From CATQHW01 sp965215345 (lineage in GTDB: Bacteria > Spirochaetota > Spirochaetia > SZUA-6 > Bin103): a stretch of 64,000 nucleotides of DNA. Below, piece by piece: positions 25,136 through 33,825 of this stretch (within the stretch, counting starts at the first letter, position 1; every line of letters begins with the position of its first letter). The stretch lies in the NCBI GenBank assembly GCA_965215345.1, contig CBDCDL010000002.1, positions 1,860,001 through 1,924,000 on the forward strand. Reading direction: 5' to 3'. Below the pieces are notes generated by a model that did no database searches, was not told the DNA's origin, and saw nothing but the letters and a program-made list of their open reading frames with translations. The position numbers were made by a program, and so were the translations under genes.

Positions 25136-25451
25136 GTGCTCCCTCGCGTCTCTTGACGGTGACATTGAAAGGTAAATGTCGATGGTGTGGCTGAAGAGCG
25201 TATCGCCCGCCTTGAGCGTGGTCAAGGACGGGGCCATCGATTCGAGCCCGGCAGGCGGGGCTGCCGGCCTGGAGGTTTCAGGTAGACGCCGCCGGAGGTT
25301 GACGGTCGCCGCGGCGTCCGCGCGGGAGACACACAGGCCCGCCTCCCGGACGCTCCCTGGCGCCACGAGTGTTGACACCCGATCCGAAGGCGGTTCAGCA
25401 TCGGGCATTCACCATGAATGACATCACCATGAATGAAATGAGGAGTTGGCC
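25136..25451. promoter_or_regulatory. Divergent promoter region between two binding-protein genes, with a direct repeat
   Basis: This 316-base gap separates the divergent set 3 and set 4 operons and holds no gene. TCACCATGAATGA occurs twice, at 25409-25421 and 25424-25436, a 15-base period just upstream of the set 4 ribosome-binding site. TTGACA at 25372-25377 is a -35 candidate for the + strand, but no good -10 is visible at 17-18 bases. The repeat could be a regulator site or a short slippage duplication. Confidence 0.4.
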
Positions 25452-27479
25452 ATGAGAAGGTACGCCACAGTGGCGGTCGTCTGCCTCATGCTCCCGGCGC
25501 TGATGGCGGGCGCGCAGGAGTTCAAGCTCGGCGAGTTGATCCACGTCAAGACCCCGACCGGAGCGCGGATCGTCCTTGATCCGGAGCGGTGGCCGACCTC
25601 CTACAACGAGGCGCCGATGCTGGCGGCGCGGGTCAGCGCGGGCGAGTTGCCGCCGGTCGAGCAGCGGCTCCCGGATGAGCCGCTCGTCCTCGATCCGCTC
25701 ACCATCGGAACGTACGGCGGCTCCATCACCACCGGGTTCCTCGGATCCACCGAGCTCATGAACCGCATCCACGCGATGGACAAGTACGTGTACTGGAACG
25801 TGGAGGGCACGGAGATCATCCCGAGCGTGGCTCGTGAGCACGAGTTCTCCGAAGACGGGCGCGTGCTCACGTTCAGGCTGCGCGAGGGCATGAAGTGGTC
25901 GGACGGCAGCGCGTTTACCTCCAAGGAGACGGACTTCTGGTGGAACCACGTCTACTGGAACGAGGAGCTGAACCCGAACACTGCGCTGGTCCTGGAGACC
26001 GCCGGCGGCCACGCGGAGTTCGAGGTCGTCGACGACCACACCATCCGCTTCATCTTCAAGGACCCGAATTGGGGCATCATCCAGACCTTCGCCGATCCGT
26101 TCAGCGTGGTCTCGCGCGGCATCTCGCTGGGCTTCTGGCTGCCGGGAGGGCCGTACCATCCCGCCGATCACATGAAGCAGTTCCACGCGGAGTTCGTCGA
26201 GAAGGACAAGATGGACGCCATGGTGAAGGAGGCGGGGTTCGAGAACTGGACTCAGCTCTACGCCGCCAGAATGAACTGGTCGGAGAACCCGGACCTGCCG
26301 GCCGTGGGTCCCTGGATCACCAAGGACGTGCTCTCCACCGGCGTATGGCGCCTGGAGCGCAATCCCTATTTCTGGGAGGTCGACATCGAGGGCAATCAGC
26401 TTCCCTACGTCGACGAGTTCATCGGGCACCGGTCGGAGGATTTCGAGGTGATGACGCTGCGCCTGATGGCCGGCGACTACCAGTTCCAGTTCCGGCAGCT
26501 CAACGTGCAGATCCTGCCGCAGGTCCTGGAGGCCGGCGCGCGTGAGGGCTTCCACGTGTATCTCGACCCGTCGCAGATCGGGTCGAACATGGGCATCGCC
26601 TTCAACCACGCCTACCGCGGTGATCCCGAGATCGAGAAGTGGCTGCAGAACGCGGACTTCCGTCGTGCCGTCTCCATGGCGCTGGACCGGGACGTGTTCA
26701 ATGACATCTTCTGGCTCGGATTCGGAACTCCGTCGTCCGCCGCTGCCGGTCTCGGGTCGCCGCAGTATCCGGGTGACGAGTTGATGACCAGGTGGCACAC
26801 CCTGGACGTGGACCGGGCCAACGCCCTGCTCGACTCGATCGGACTCGACAGGAAGGACTCCGAGGGGTTCCGCGTCCGCACCGACAACGGCGAGCGGCTG
26901 TCGTTGGAGTTGCTGGAAAGCGCCGGCACCCCCCAGATGGAGGCGCGCGAGCTCGCGCTGGAGCAGATCTCCGACAACGTCGGCATCGAGATCAAGCTCA
27001 ACACGATCGGCGGCGAGGTGTACCGCGAACGCGGCTACGGCAACGACTTCCAGATGCTGTGGTACGGCAACTGGGGAGCGGAGCGCATGTGGGCCGGCGG
27101 CCAGGGACCGCGATTCGCATACCCCGGATCCGACGACAGCGGCTGGACGCCCATGGGTCAGGGATACGCGCTCTGGTGGGACAGCGAGGGCGCCGAGGGC
27201 GTCGAGCCCACGGATCCGCACATCCTGGAGGCGGATCGGCTGTACAAGCAGGGCCAGGGCCTGCGCCCCGGTCCGGAGCGCGACGAGATCGCCAAGCAGA
27301 TCTGGGAGATCGCGGTCGACCAGGTGTGGGTCGCCGGCATCGTCGGCAAGATCAGCTTCTGGCCGCGGACGGCCCATCAGGATCTGGGCAACATCGCGCC
27401 GGGCATCTGTTTTGAGAGCCACTGCCGCTACCCGGGCCTGCTCCGACTGGAGACCGCCTACTGGACGAAGCCGCAGTAA
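25452..27479 (+). CDS. Extracellular solute-binding protein, family 5 (peptide/opine type, set 4)
   Basis: The 675-residue protein has a Sec signal (MRRYATVAVVCLMLPALMAGA) and a mature part with an ~30-residue extension before YNEAPMLAARVSAGELPPV. GMKWSDGSAFTSKE, RLERNPYFWEVD and FRRAVSMALDRDVFN follow as in its paralogues. ATG 25452 has AGGAG five to eight bases upstream; TTG 25446 is less likely. It heads the only complete importer operon of the window (binding protein, B, C, D, F). Confidence 0.92.
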   Translation: MRRYATVAVVCLMLPALMAGAQEFKLGELIHVKTPTGARIVLDPERWPTSYNEAPMLAARVSAGELPPVEQRLPDEPLVLDPLTIGTYGGSITTGFLGSTELMNRIHAMDKYVYWNVEGTEIIPSVAREHEFSEDGRVLTFRLREGMKWSDGSAFTSKETDFWWNHVYWNEELNPNTALVLETAGGHAEFEVVDDHTIRFIFKDPNWGIIQTFADPFSVVSRGISLGFWLPGGPYHPADHMKQFHAEFVEKDKMDAMVKEAGFENWTQLYAARMNWSENPDLPAVGPWITKDVLSTGVWRLERNPYFWEVDIEGNQLPYVDEFIGHRSEDFEVMTLRLMAGDYQFQFRQLNVQILPQVLEAGAREGFHVYLDPSQIGSNMGIAFNHAYRGDPEIEKWLQNADFRRAVSMALDRDVFNDIFWLGFGTPSSAAAGLGSPQYPGDELMTRWHTLDVDRANALLDSIGLDRKDSEGFRVRTDNGERLSLELLESAGTPQMEARELALEQISDNVGIEIKLNTIGGEVYRERGYGNDFQMLWYGNWGAERMWAGGQGPRFAYPGSDDSGWTPMGQGYALWWDSEGAEGVEPTDPHILEADRLYKQGQGLRPGPERDEIAKQIWEIAVDQVWVAGIVGKISFWPRTAHQDLGNIAPGICFESHCRYPGLLRLETAYWTKPQ

Positions 27480-27494
27480 GGCGCCTGTATCTCG

Positions 27495-27528
27495 CCGGAC
27501 GGGCCGACGAGTGCATCGGCCCGTCCGG
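27495..27528. promoter_or_regulatory. Strong hairpin between binding-protein and permease genes (set 4)
   Basis: CCGGACGGGCCGA (27495-27507) pairs perfectly with TCGGCCCGTCCGG (27516-27528) around an eight-base loop, 16 bases after the binding-protein stop. There is no U-run. By position it should favour the upstream cistron, as in sets 2 and 3. Confidence 0.65.
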
Positions 27529-27543
27529 TCGCGCTAGGAGTCG

Positions 27544-28539
27544 ATGGCCACCTACATTCTCCGCCGCGTCCTGCTGGCGATGCTCACGACCTTCTTCGTC
27601 TCGATCGCGTCGTTCGTGATCATCTCGCTGCCGGCCGGGGACTTCGTCGACGCCTACATGGCGGCGGCGCGTGACCAGGGTGCGGCGCTGACGGAAGCCG
27701 ACGGGGACGCCCTGCGCGAGCTGTACGGCTTCGACAAGCCTCTTTACGTGCAGTACGTGCGCTGGATGCGCCTGGTCTTTCAGGGCAGCTTCGGATTCTC
27801 GCTGGAGCACCTCAAGCCGGTCCGCGAAGTGATCGGCGACCGGCTCGGCCTGACCGTGATCGTGTCCCTGGGGTCGGTGCTGCTGACCTGGGCGGTCGCG
27901 CTGCCCATCGGCATCTACTCGGCGATGCGGCAGTACTCCGCGGGCGACTACGTGTTCACGTTCTTCGGATTCCTCGGCATCGCGATACCGAATTTCCTGC
28001 TGGCGCTGGTCATCATGTATCTGGCGAACGCGCTGTTCGACCTCGACGTCGGCGGCCTGTTCTCGATCGAGCATGCCGCCTCTGCGTGGAGCTGGGAACG
28101 GGTCAAGGACCTGCTCGCCCATCTGCCCGTGCCGGTGTTCGTCATCGGCATGGCGGGCACCGGCGCGACGATCCGCATCATGCGCGCCAACCTGCTCGAC
28201 GAGCTGCGCAAACCGTACGTCGTGACCGCGCGCGCCAAGGGCATGTCGGAGAAGCGCATGGTGCTCAAGTATCCGGTTCGCGTGGCCCTCAATCCGTTCG
28301 CCAGCACGATCGGGTATCTGTTGCCGAGCGTCTTCTCGGGTGCCGTGATCGTCGCCGTGGTCCTGAGCCTGCCCACGCTCGGCCCCGTCCTGTTGAAGGC
28401 CCTGGTGAACCAGGACATGTTCCTGGGCGGCAGCATCATCCTGATGATCAGCGTGCTCACCGTCATCGGCACGCTGTTGTCGGATCTGCTCCTGCTGTGG
28501 ATCGATCCACGTATTCGCGTGGCGGGGCGCGGCGCCTGA
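27544..28539 (+). CDS. Peptide-type ABC transporter permease, OppB/DppB class (set 4)
   Basis: This 331-residue permease opens MATYILRRVLLAMLTTFFVS. SLPAGDFVDAYMA follows and the coupling loop is VVTARAKGMSEK. The C-terminus is LLWIDPRIRVAGRGA. Its TGA overlaps the ATG of the next gene. The sequence is close to the set 1 and set 2 OppB proteins, so the sets probably arose by duplication. Confidence 0.93.
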   Translation: MATYILRRVLLAMLTTFFVSIASFVIISLPAGDFVDAYMAAARDQGAALTEADGDALRELYGFDKPLYVQYVRWMRLVFQGSFGFSLEHLKPVREVIGDRLGLTVIVSLGSVLLTWAVALPIGIYSAMRQYSAGDYVFTFFGFLGIAIPNFLLALVIMYLANALFDLDVGGLFSIEHAASAWSWERVKDLLAHLPVPVFVIGMAGTGATIRIMRANLLDELRKPYVVTARAKGMSEKRMVLKYPVRVALNPFASTIGYLLPSVFSGAVIVAVVLSLPTLGPVLLKALVNQDMFLGGSIILMISVLTVIGTLLSDLLLLWIDPRIRVAGRGA

Positions 28540-29666
28540 TGGGCGACCCCGCTCCGGCATCCGCGGCGGAAGCGGCCGAGGAGCGCGTATCGGTCGCATC
28601 CCTGCGCCAACTCGTCTGGTGGCGCTTCCTGCGCCATCGGGTGGCGGTCGTCTCGGCGGTGATCGTGGTGCTGTTCTACCTGGTCGTCGCGGCTGCCGAG
28701 TTCGTGGCGGTGGCCGAACCCGGCCAGTCGAACTCGAAACGCGTCCTGATCCCGCCCCAGCGCATCCGCCTGTTCCATGAAGGTGCGCTGCGGCCGCACG
28801 TCCTGGGCCTCAAGGTGACCAGGGACATGCGCACCCTGAAGCAGACCCTCACGCCCGATCCCGAGGACGTGATCCCCGTGCGTCTGTTCGCCCGCGGGTT
28901 CGAGTACCGGCTGTTCGGCCTGTTTCCGACGGACCGACACCTGATCGGCGTCGCTGAAGGCTTCGAGGCACAGGGCAACGTCATCCTGTTCGGCACCGAC
29001 GTGATCGGCCGCGACGTGTTCTCGCGGGTGGTGTTCGCATCGCGCATATCGCTGAGCATCGGGCTGTTCGGCGTCGCGCTGAGCCTGTTCCTGGGCGTGC
29101 TGCTCGGCGGAGTCTCCGGGTTGGCGGGCGGGGTGACCGACACCGTCATTCAGCGCCTCATCGAGGTGCTTCGCTCGCTGCCGACCATACCGCTCTGGAT
29201 GGGACTTGCCGCGGCCATGCCGAAGGAGTGGGAGATCATCCAGGTGTACTTGGCGATCACGGTGATCCTGTCGCTCATCGGCTGGACCGGGCTGGCCCGC
29301 GAGGTGCGCGGCCGTTTTCTGGCGCTGCGCGAGGAGGATTTCGTCCTGGCCGCGGAGTTCATCGGCTCCGGCCGCATGCGAGTGATCTTCCGCCACATGG
29401 TTCCGGCCTTCACCAGCCACATCATCGCCTCCACGACGCTGGCGCTGCCGGCGATGATCATCAGCGAGACGGCGCTCAGCTTTCTGGGTCTGGGCCTCCG
29501 CGCCCCCGCGGTGAGCTGGGGCACCCTCCTGCAGGGCGCTCAGAACGTGAACGCCATCGTCTCCACCCCCTGGCTGCTCCTGCCGGCCGTTCCCGTGATC
29601 GTGGTGATCCTCGCCTTCAATTTCCTGGGCGACGGACTGCGCGACGCGGCCGACCCGTATGGATGA
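28539..29666 (+). CDS. Peptide-type ABC transporter permease, OppC/DppC class (set 4)
   Basis: The 375-residue protein starts MGDPAPASAAEAAEERVS. It has a first helix near residue 45 and the extracytoplasmic insert with QRIRLFHEGALR and PVRLFARGFEYRLFGLFP. LFGTDVIGRDVFSR is followed by the core with coupling loop VLAAEFIGSGRM. The start overlaps the upstream stop, and its own TGA overlaps the oppD start, so translation is coupled through the operon. Confidence 0.92.
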   Translation: MGDPAPASAAEAAEERVSVASLRQLVWWRFLRHRVAVVSAVIVVLFYLVVAAAEFVAVAEPGQSNSKRVLIPPQRIRLFHEGALRPHVLGLKVTRDMRTLKQTLTPDPEDVIPVRLFARGFEYRLFGLFPTDRHLIGVAEGFEAQGNVILFGTDVIGRDVFSRVVFASRISLSIGLFGVALSLFLGVLLGGVSGLAGGVTDTVIQRLIEVLRSLPTIPLWMGLAAAMPKEWEIIQVYLAITVILSLIGWTGLAREVRGRFLALREEDFVLAAEFIGSGRMRVIFRHMVPAFTSHIIASTTLALPAMIISETALSFLGLGLRAPAVSWGTLLQGAQNVNAIVSTPWLLLPAVPVIVVILAFNFLGDGLRDAADPYG

Positions 29667-30697
29667 GCGGGATGGGGATGGCTGATTCCGGAGACGCACT
29701 GGTGTCGGTGCGCAATCTCAAGACGCACTTCGCCACCAGCGAAGGGCTGGTCAGAGCCGTGGACGGCATCAGCTTCGACATTCACTCCGGGACCACGCTC
29801 GGCGTCGTCGGCGAGAGCGGCTGCGGCAAGAGCGTCACGGCCCGCTCGATCCTGCGCATCGTCGAGCGGCCCGGGCGTATCGTCGACGGCGAGATCTGGC
29901 TGCTCAGGACCGTGCCGTCCGGTGAGGCGCGGCCGATCGATCTGGTGGCCCTGCCCGACGAGAGCGCCGAGTTGCGCGCCGTCCGCGGCAACGACATCGG
30001 GCTGATCTTTCAGGAGCCGATGTCGTCGTTGAGCCCCGTGCACACGGTCGGCAACCAGATCGTCGAGGCGATCCGGCTGCACAACCGGGTGAGCAGGCAG
30101 GAGGCGCGGGCGCGGGCGATCGAGCTGCTTGGTTCGGCGGGCATTCCGCGGGCCGAGCGCAGGATCGACGAGTATCCGCACCAGCTCTCCGGCGGGTTGC
30201 GGCAGCGGGCGGTCATCGCCATGGCGCTGTCGTGCGACCCGCAGCTCCTCATCGCCGACGAGCCGACCACCGCGCTCGACGTGACCACGCAGGCGCAGAT
30301 CCTGGACCTGCTGCAAGAGCTCAAGGAACAGCGCCGGATGGCCATCATGCTCATCACCCACGACCTGGGCGTCATCGCCGAGATGGCGGACGAGGTGGTG
30401 GTGATGTATCTGGGGCTGATCGCCGAGCAGGGGCCGGTCGACGGCATCTTCCACAACGCGCGTCATCCCTACACGCGCGCCCTGCTGGAGTCGATCCCCA
30501 GCGTGGAGTCGGAGCCGCGGCTCAAGCTGCCCAGCATCGCGGGCTCCATTCCGCACCCGTACAACCGGCCCGGCGGCTGCCCGTTCCACCCCCGCTGCCG
30601 GGACTACATGCAGGGAACGTGCGAGGCTCGCGAGCCGCTCATGGTGAGCCTGGGCGACGGCCAGTCGGCGAGCTGCTACCTGTACGAGGGCGCCTGA
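29663..30697 (+). CDS. Peptide ABC transporter ATP-binding protein, OppD/DppD class (set 4)
   Basis: The 344-residue ATPase begins MSGMGMADSGDALVSVRNLK. Walker A is GESGCGKS near residue 54, the signature is LSGGLRQR, Walker B LLIADEP with TTALD, and the C-terminal cysteine cluster is CPFHPRCRDYMQGTC. ATG 29663 overlaps the oppC stop (ATGA). Two further Met codons (29672 and 29678) are alternative starts. It pairs with OppF encoded immediately downstream. Confidence 0.93.
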   Translation: MSGMGMADSGDALVSVRNLKTHFATSEGLVRAVDGISFDIHSGTTLGVVGESGCGKSVTARSILRIVERPGRIVDGEIWLLRTVPSGEARPIDLVALPDESAELRAVRGNDIGLIFQEPMSSLSPVHTVGNQIVEAIRLHNRVSRQEARARAIELLGSAGIPRAERRIDEYPHQLSGGLRQRAVIAMALSCDPQLLIADEPTTALDVTTQAQILDLLQELKEQRRMAIMLITHDLGVIAEMADEVVVMYLGLIAEQGPVDGIFHNARHPYTRALLESIPSVESEPRLKLPSIAGSIPHPYNRPGGCPFHPRCRDYMQGTCEAREPLMVSLGDGQSASCYLYEGA

Positions 30698-30704
30698 GGT
30701 GGCG

Positions 30705-31754
30705 ATGTCCGAGGTGAACGGGAGCGGAGACGCCGGCAACGTGCTGGACGTGCGCAATCTGCGCATGCACTTCCCCATCCACGCCGGGTTCTTCAAGCGG
30801 GTCGTCGGTCACGTCAAGGCCGTGGACGACGTGAGCTTCGTGGTGCGCAAGGGCGAGACGCTGGCGCTGGTGGGAGAGAGCGGCTGCGGCAAGACGACCA
30901 CCGCGCGCTGCATCCTGCGCGGCTATCGCCCCACCGGCGGCCAGATCCTGTTCCGGACCGATGCCGGCACCACCGTCGACATGACCACCCTGCCGACCGA
31001 CGAGTTGCGCCGGCTGCGCCCGCAGATGCAGATGATCTTCCAGGACCCGTTCTCGTCGCTCAACCCGCGCATGACGCTGTTCGAGATCGTCAGCGAGCCG
31101 ATGGTGGTCAATCCCCAGGCGGCCGGACCGGATGGAGCGAGCCGCGCGAGGCGGGAGGCGCGCGTGGCGGAGTTGCTGCGCCTGGTGGGCCTGCGGGCCG
31201 AATTCATGGAGCGCTATCCCCATGCCTTCTCGGGCGGACAGCGCCAGCGCATCGGCATCGCGCGGGCGCTCGCCCTCCACCCGAGCCTGATCGTCGCCGA
31301 CGAGCCGGTCTCGGCCCTCGACGTCTCCGTGCAGGCGCAGATCCTCAACCTGCTGCTGGAGCTGCAGGAGACGATGGGCCTCACGTACATCTTCGTCGCG
31401 CACGACCTGAGCGTCGTCAAGCACATCAGCGACCGGGTGGCCGTGATGTACGTCGGCAGGCTGGTGGAGGTGGCCGAGAACCGGACCCTGTTCTCGACGC
31501 CGAAGCACCCCTATACCGAGGCGCTCCTTTCGGCGGTGCCGAAGCCCGACCCGCGCCAGCGCGCCAGGCGCACGACCCTGGCGGGGGAGGTCGCCGATCC
31601 CGCCCACCCGCCGCCGGGCTGCTACTTTCATCCACGCTGTCCCTACGCGGTGGACCGGTGCAGGACCGAGACGCCGCCGCTGCGCGAGGTCGCGCCCGGC
31701 CACCTGGTGAGCTGCCACCTCGCCGAGGAGCTGAGCCTGCCCGGCGTCGCCTGA
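30705..31754 (+). CDS. Peptide ABC transporter ATP-binding protein, OppF/DppF class (set 4)
   Basis: The 349-residue ATPase has the OppF opening LRMHFPIHAGFFKRVVGHV, Walker A GESGCGKTT, signature FSGGQRQR, Walker B LIVADEP with VSALD, and a cysteine cluster CYFHPRCPYAVDRC. ATG 30705 follows GAGGTGG at good distance and is preferred over GTG 30699. It closes the set 4 importer operon; a D-aminoacylase-like gene follows about 200 bases later on the same strand. Confidence 0.93.
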   Translation: MSEVNGSGDAGNVLDVRNLRMHFPIHAGFFKRVVGHVKAVDDVSFVVRKGETLALVGESGCGKTTTARCILRGYRPTGGQILFRTDAGTTVDMTTLPTDELRRLRPQMQMIFQDPFSSLNPRMTLFEIVSEPMVVNPQAAGPDGASRARREARVAELLRLVGLRAEFMERYPHAFSGGQRQRIGIARALALHPSLIVADEPVSALDVSVQAQILNLLLELQETMGLTYIFVAHDLSVVKHISDRVAVMYVGRLVEVAENRTLFSTPKHPYTEALLSAVPKPDPRQRARRTTLAGEVADPAHPPPGCYFHPRCPYAVDRCRTETPPLREVAPGHLVSCHLAEELSLPGVA

Positions 31755-31948
31755 CCGGACTCGCCGAGCCAGTCCGATCCGGCCGATGCGCAGCGCCGTG
31801 AGCCCCATCGGGACTGTTCGATCCTGCTCACAGCCCCGACCCTGCCACGCGTCCCGAGCCGAGACCGTTGAACGGCCGCCGGAACGATGGGTATCGTCGC
31901 CGGAATCACGAGGTCGGTGCAGGCGGGGAACCGCCGGTGGAGGTCAGG

Positions 31949-33560
31949 ATGGCATTCGAGAAGGTGGTGGCGGGCGGATCGGTGATCGACGGCACCGGTG
32001 CGGCGGCGTACCGGGCTGACGTGGCGATCGCGGAGGGGCGAATTGAGGCGGTCGGCGACTTGGCCGCAGCCGATCGCAGCGAGACGATCGACGCCACCGG
32101 CCAGGTGGTGTGCCCGGGCTTCATCGACATGCACGCCCATTCCGACGTCTCCATGCTCGACGATCCCGGCGGCGAGTCCAAGGCTTACCAGGGCGTGACT
32201 ACCGAAGTGGTCGGAAACTGCGGGTCCTCGGCGTTTCCGGCCGGGCTGCTGACCCCGGTGGAGCTGCAGGAGATCGCCCCGGTGCAGGTCGTCGAAGGCA
32301 GCGCCGTGCGCTACGCGTGGAGGGACTTCGACGGCTGGGCTCAGGCGCTCGAAGGCAGCGGCGTCAGCCTGAACGTGGTGGCGCAGATCGGTCACAGCAC
32401 CCTCCGGCAGGCGGCGAAGGCCACGGAGACCCGGCCGGCGGACGACCAGGAGCTGGCGCTGATGAAGCGCTTGGTGGCCGAGGCGGTGGAGCAGGGGGCG
32501 GTCGCGCTCACCACCCAGCTCACCGGTCCGCCGGCGTCGGCGGCGCCTGCCGGCGAGATCGCGGCGCTCGCGGCGGAAGCGCACCGCTTTCCCCGGCGCC
32601 TTCTACGCCACGCACGCCCGGCTCCACTCAGGCAATCACTTCAACGCCGTGGACGAGGCGATCGAGATCGGCGAGCTCACCGGTATTCCCGTGCAGTACT
32701 CCCACATCGCGTTGATCGACAGCCGGCACCACGGCGAAGGCGGCGAGATGGTGCGGCGCATGGAGGCGGCGCGGGAGCGGGGCGTGGACGTGCTCTACGA
32801 CGTCTATCCCTATACCGCCGGAGCGTGCGGAATCACCGGGGTGCTGCCCCTCTGGGCACAGGAGGACGGACCGGCGGCGGTCCGGCGCCGGCTGGCCGAC
32901 CCGGACACCTGCGCCCGCATGGCGGAGGAGATCGCACTCGGGTTCTGGGGGGGCGTGCCGCTGCCTTGGGACAAGTACGTGATCACCAAGGCGACCAGGG
33001 AGTCGACGCACTGGATGGTCGGCAAGGCGTGGACGGAGATCGCCGCCCGGCGTGGCGAGTCGCCGGTGGAGGCGATCCTGTCGGTTGCCCGCGAGGACCC
33101 CTGGCTCGAGGGCGTGGTGCACATCCGCTCGGAGGACGACGTGCGCTGCTTCCTCGGCCATCCGCTGGCGATGATCGGCTCCGACGGCAAGGCGGTGTCG
33201 CCCGACGGCGTGTGGGGGACCGGCTCTCCGCATCCGCGTGTCTACGGCTGCTACCCGCGGGTGCTCGGGCGCTACGTGCGCGAGCTCGGGGTGCTCACGC
33301 TGGAGGACGCCGTGCACAAGATGACCGGCGCGGTGGCCGACCGGCTGCATATGCAGAGCCGCGGGCGGATCGCCGCCGGAAAGGCGGCCGACCTGGTCGT
33401 GTTCGACCCGGACACCGTCATCGACAACGCGACCTGGGAGGACCCGCACCGGTACCCGGACGGGATCGGCCATGTGCTGGTGAACGGCGAGTCGGTGGTC
33501 CATGACGGCACCCACACTCAGGCCCGCCCGGGGCGCGTGCTGCGCCGGGGCGCCGAGTGA
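31949..33560 (+). pseudogene. N-acyl-D-amino-acid deacylase-like amidohydrolase, frameshifted
   Basis: ATG 31949 after GGAGG opens with MAFEKVVAGGSVIDGTG. FIDMHAHSDVSM (HxH metal site) and VVGNCGSS (the Cys ligand of D-aminoacylases) follow, up to AEAHRFP. The protein continues in another frame with AFYATHARLHSGNH, VQYSHIAL, then IGSDGKAVSPDG (catalytic Asp) and the terminal beta domain (GRIAAGKAADLVVFD). The frames join at TTTCCCC, 32588-32594, where one extra base would explain the break. All catalytic residues survive, so a sequencing error or slippage site is possible. Downstream of a peptide importer, the likely role is release of D-amino acids from imported N-acyl or peptide derivatives. 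Confidence 0.75.
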
Positions 33561-33617
33561 CTTCGGCGGGTTCTTCACCGGATTGAAGCGTCAGCTCCGC
33601 CAGCGACGCCATTGGCT

Positions 33618-33783
33618 ATGCAGCGCTTCGAAGCAGTCGACAAGCGATTCGAGGACCTGATCGCGTATCACGATAAACGGTTCGAAGACCTGGTCAGCGC
33701 ATACCGACAAGCGGTTCGAGACGGTGGACAACCGCTTCGTGGTCGTCACGTCGCTGACGACGGTGTTCGCGTTGCTCGCGTAG
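33618..33783 (+). pseudogene. Small coiled-coil repeat protein remnant, frameshifted
   Basis: From ATG 33618 the frame reads MQRFEAVDKRFEDLIAYHDK and RFEDLVSAY, then continues in the next frame as TDKRFETVDNRF followed by a hydrophobic VVVTSLTTVFALLA and TAG. The DKRFE(D/T) unit recurs about every 7-11 residues, as in short coiled-coil proteins with a C-terminal membrane anchor. A one-base shift near 33705 breaks it. Function is unknown and the family assignment is tentative. Confidence 0.45.
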
Positions 33784-33825
33784 GCTCACCCTCGATACCC
33801 CGCGTGGCGGCGATGGAGTAGCCGG

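Noticed and set aside
25395..27422. 675-codon open frame antisense to the set 4 binding-protein gene
   Set aside because: No motif, signal or family pattern. The opposite strand encodes a clear family-5 binding protein with signal peptide and ribosome-binding site.
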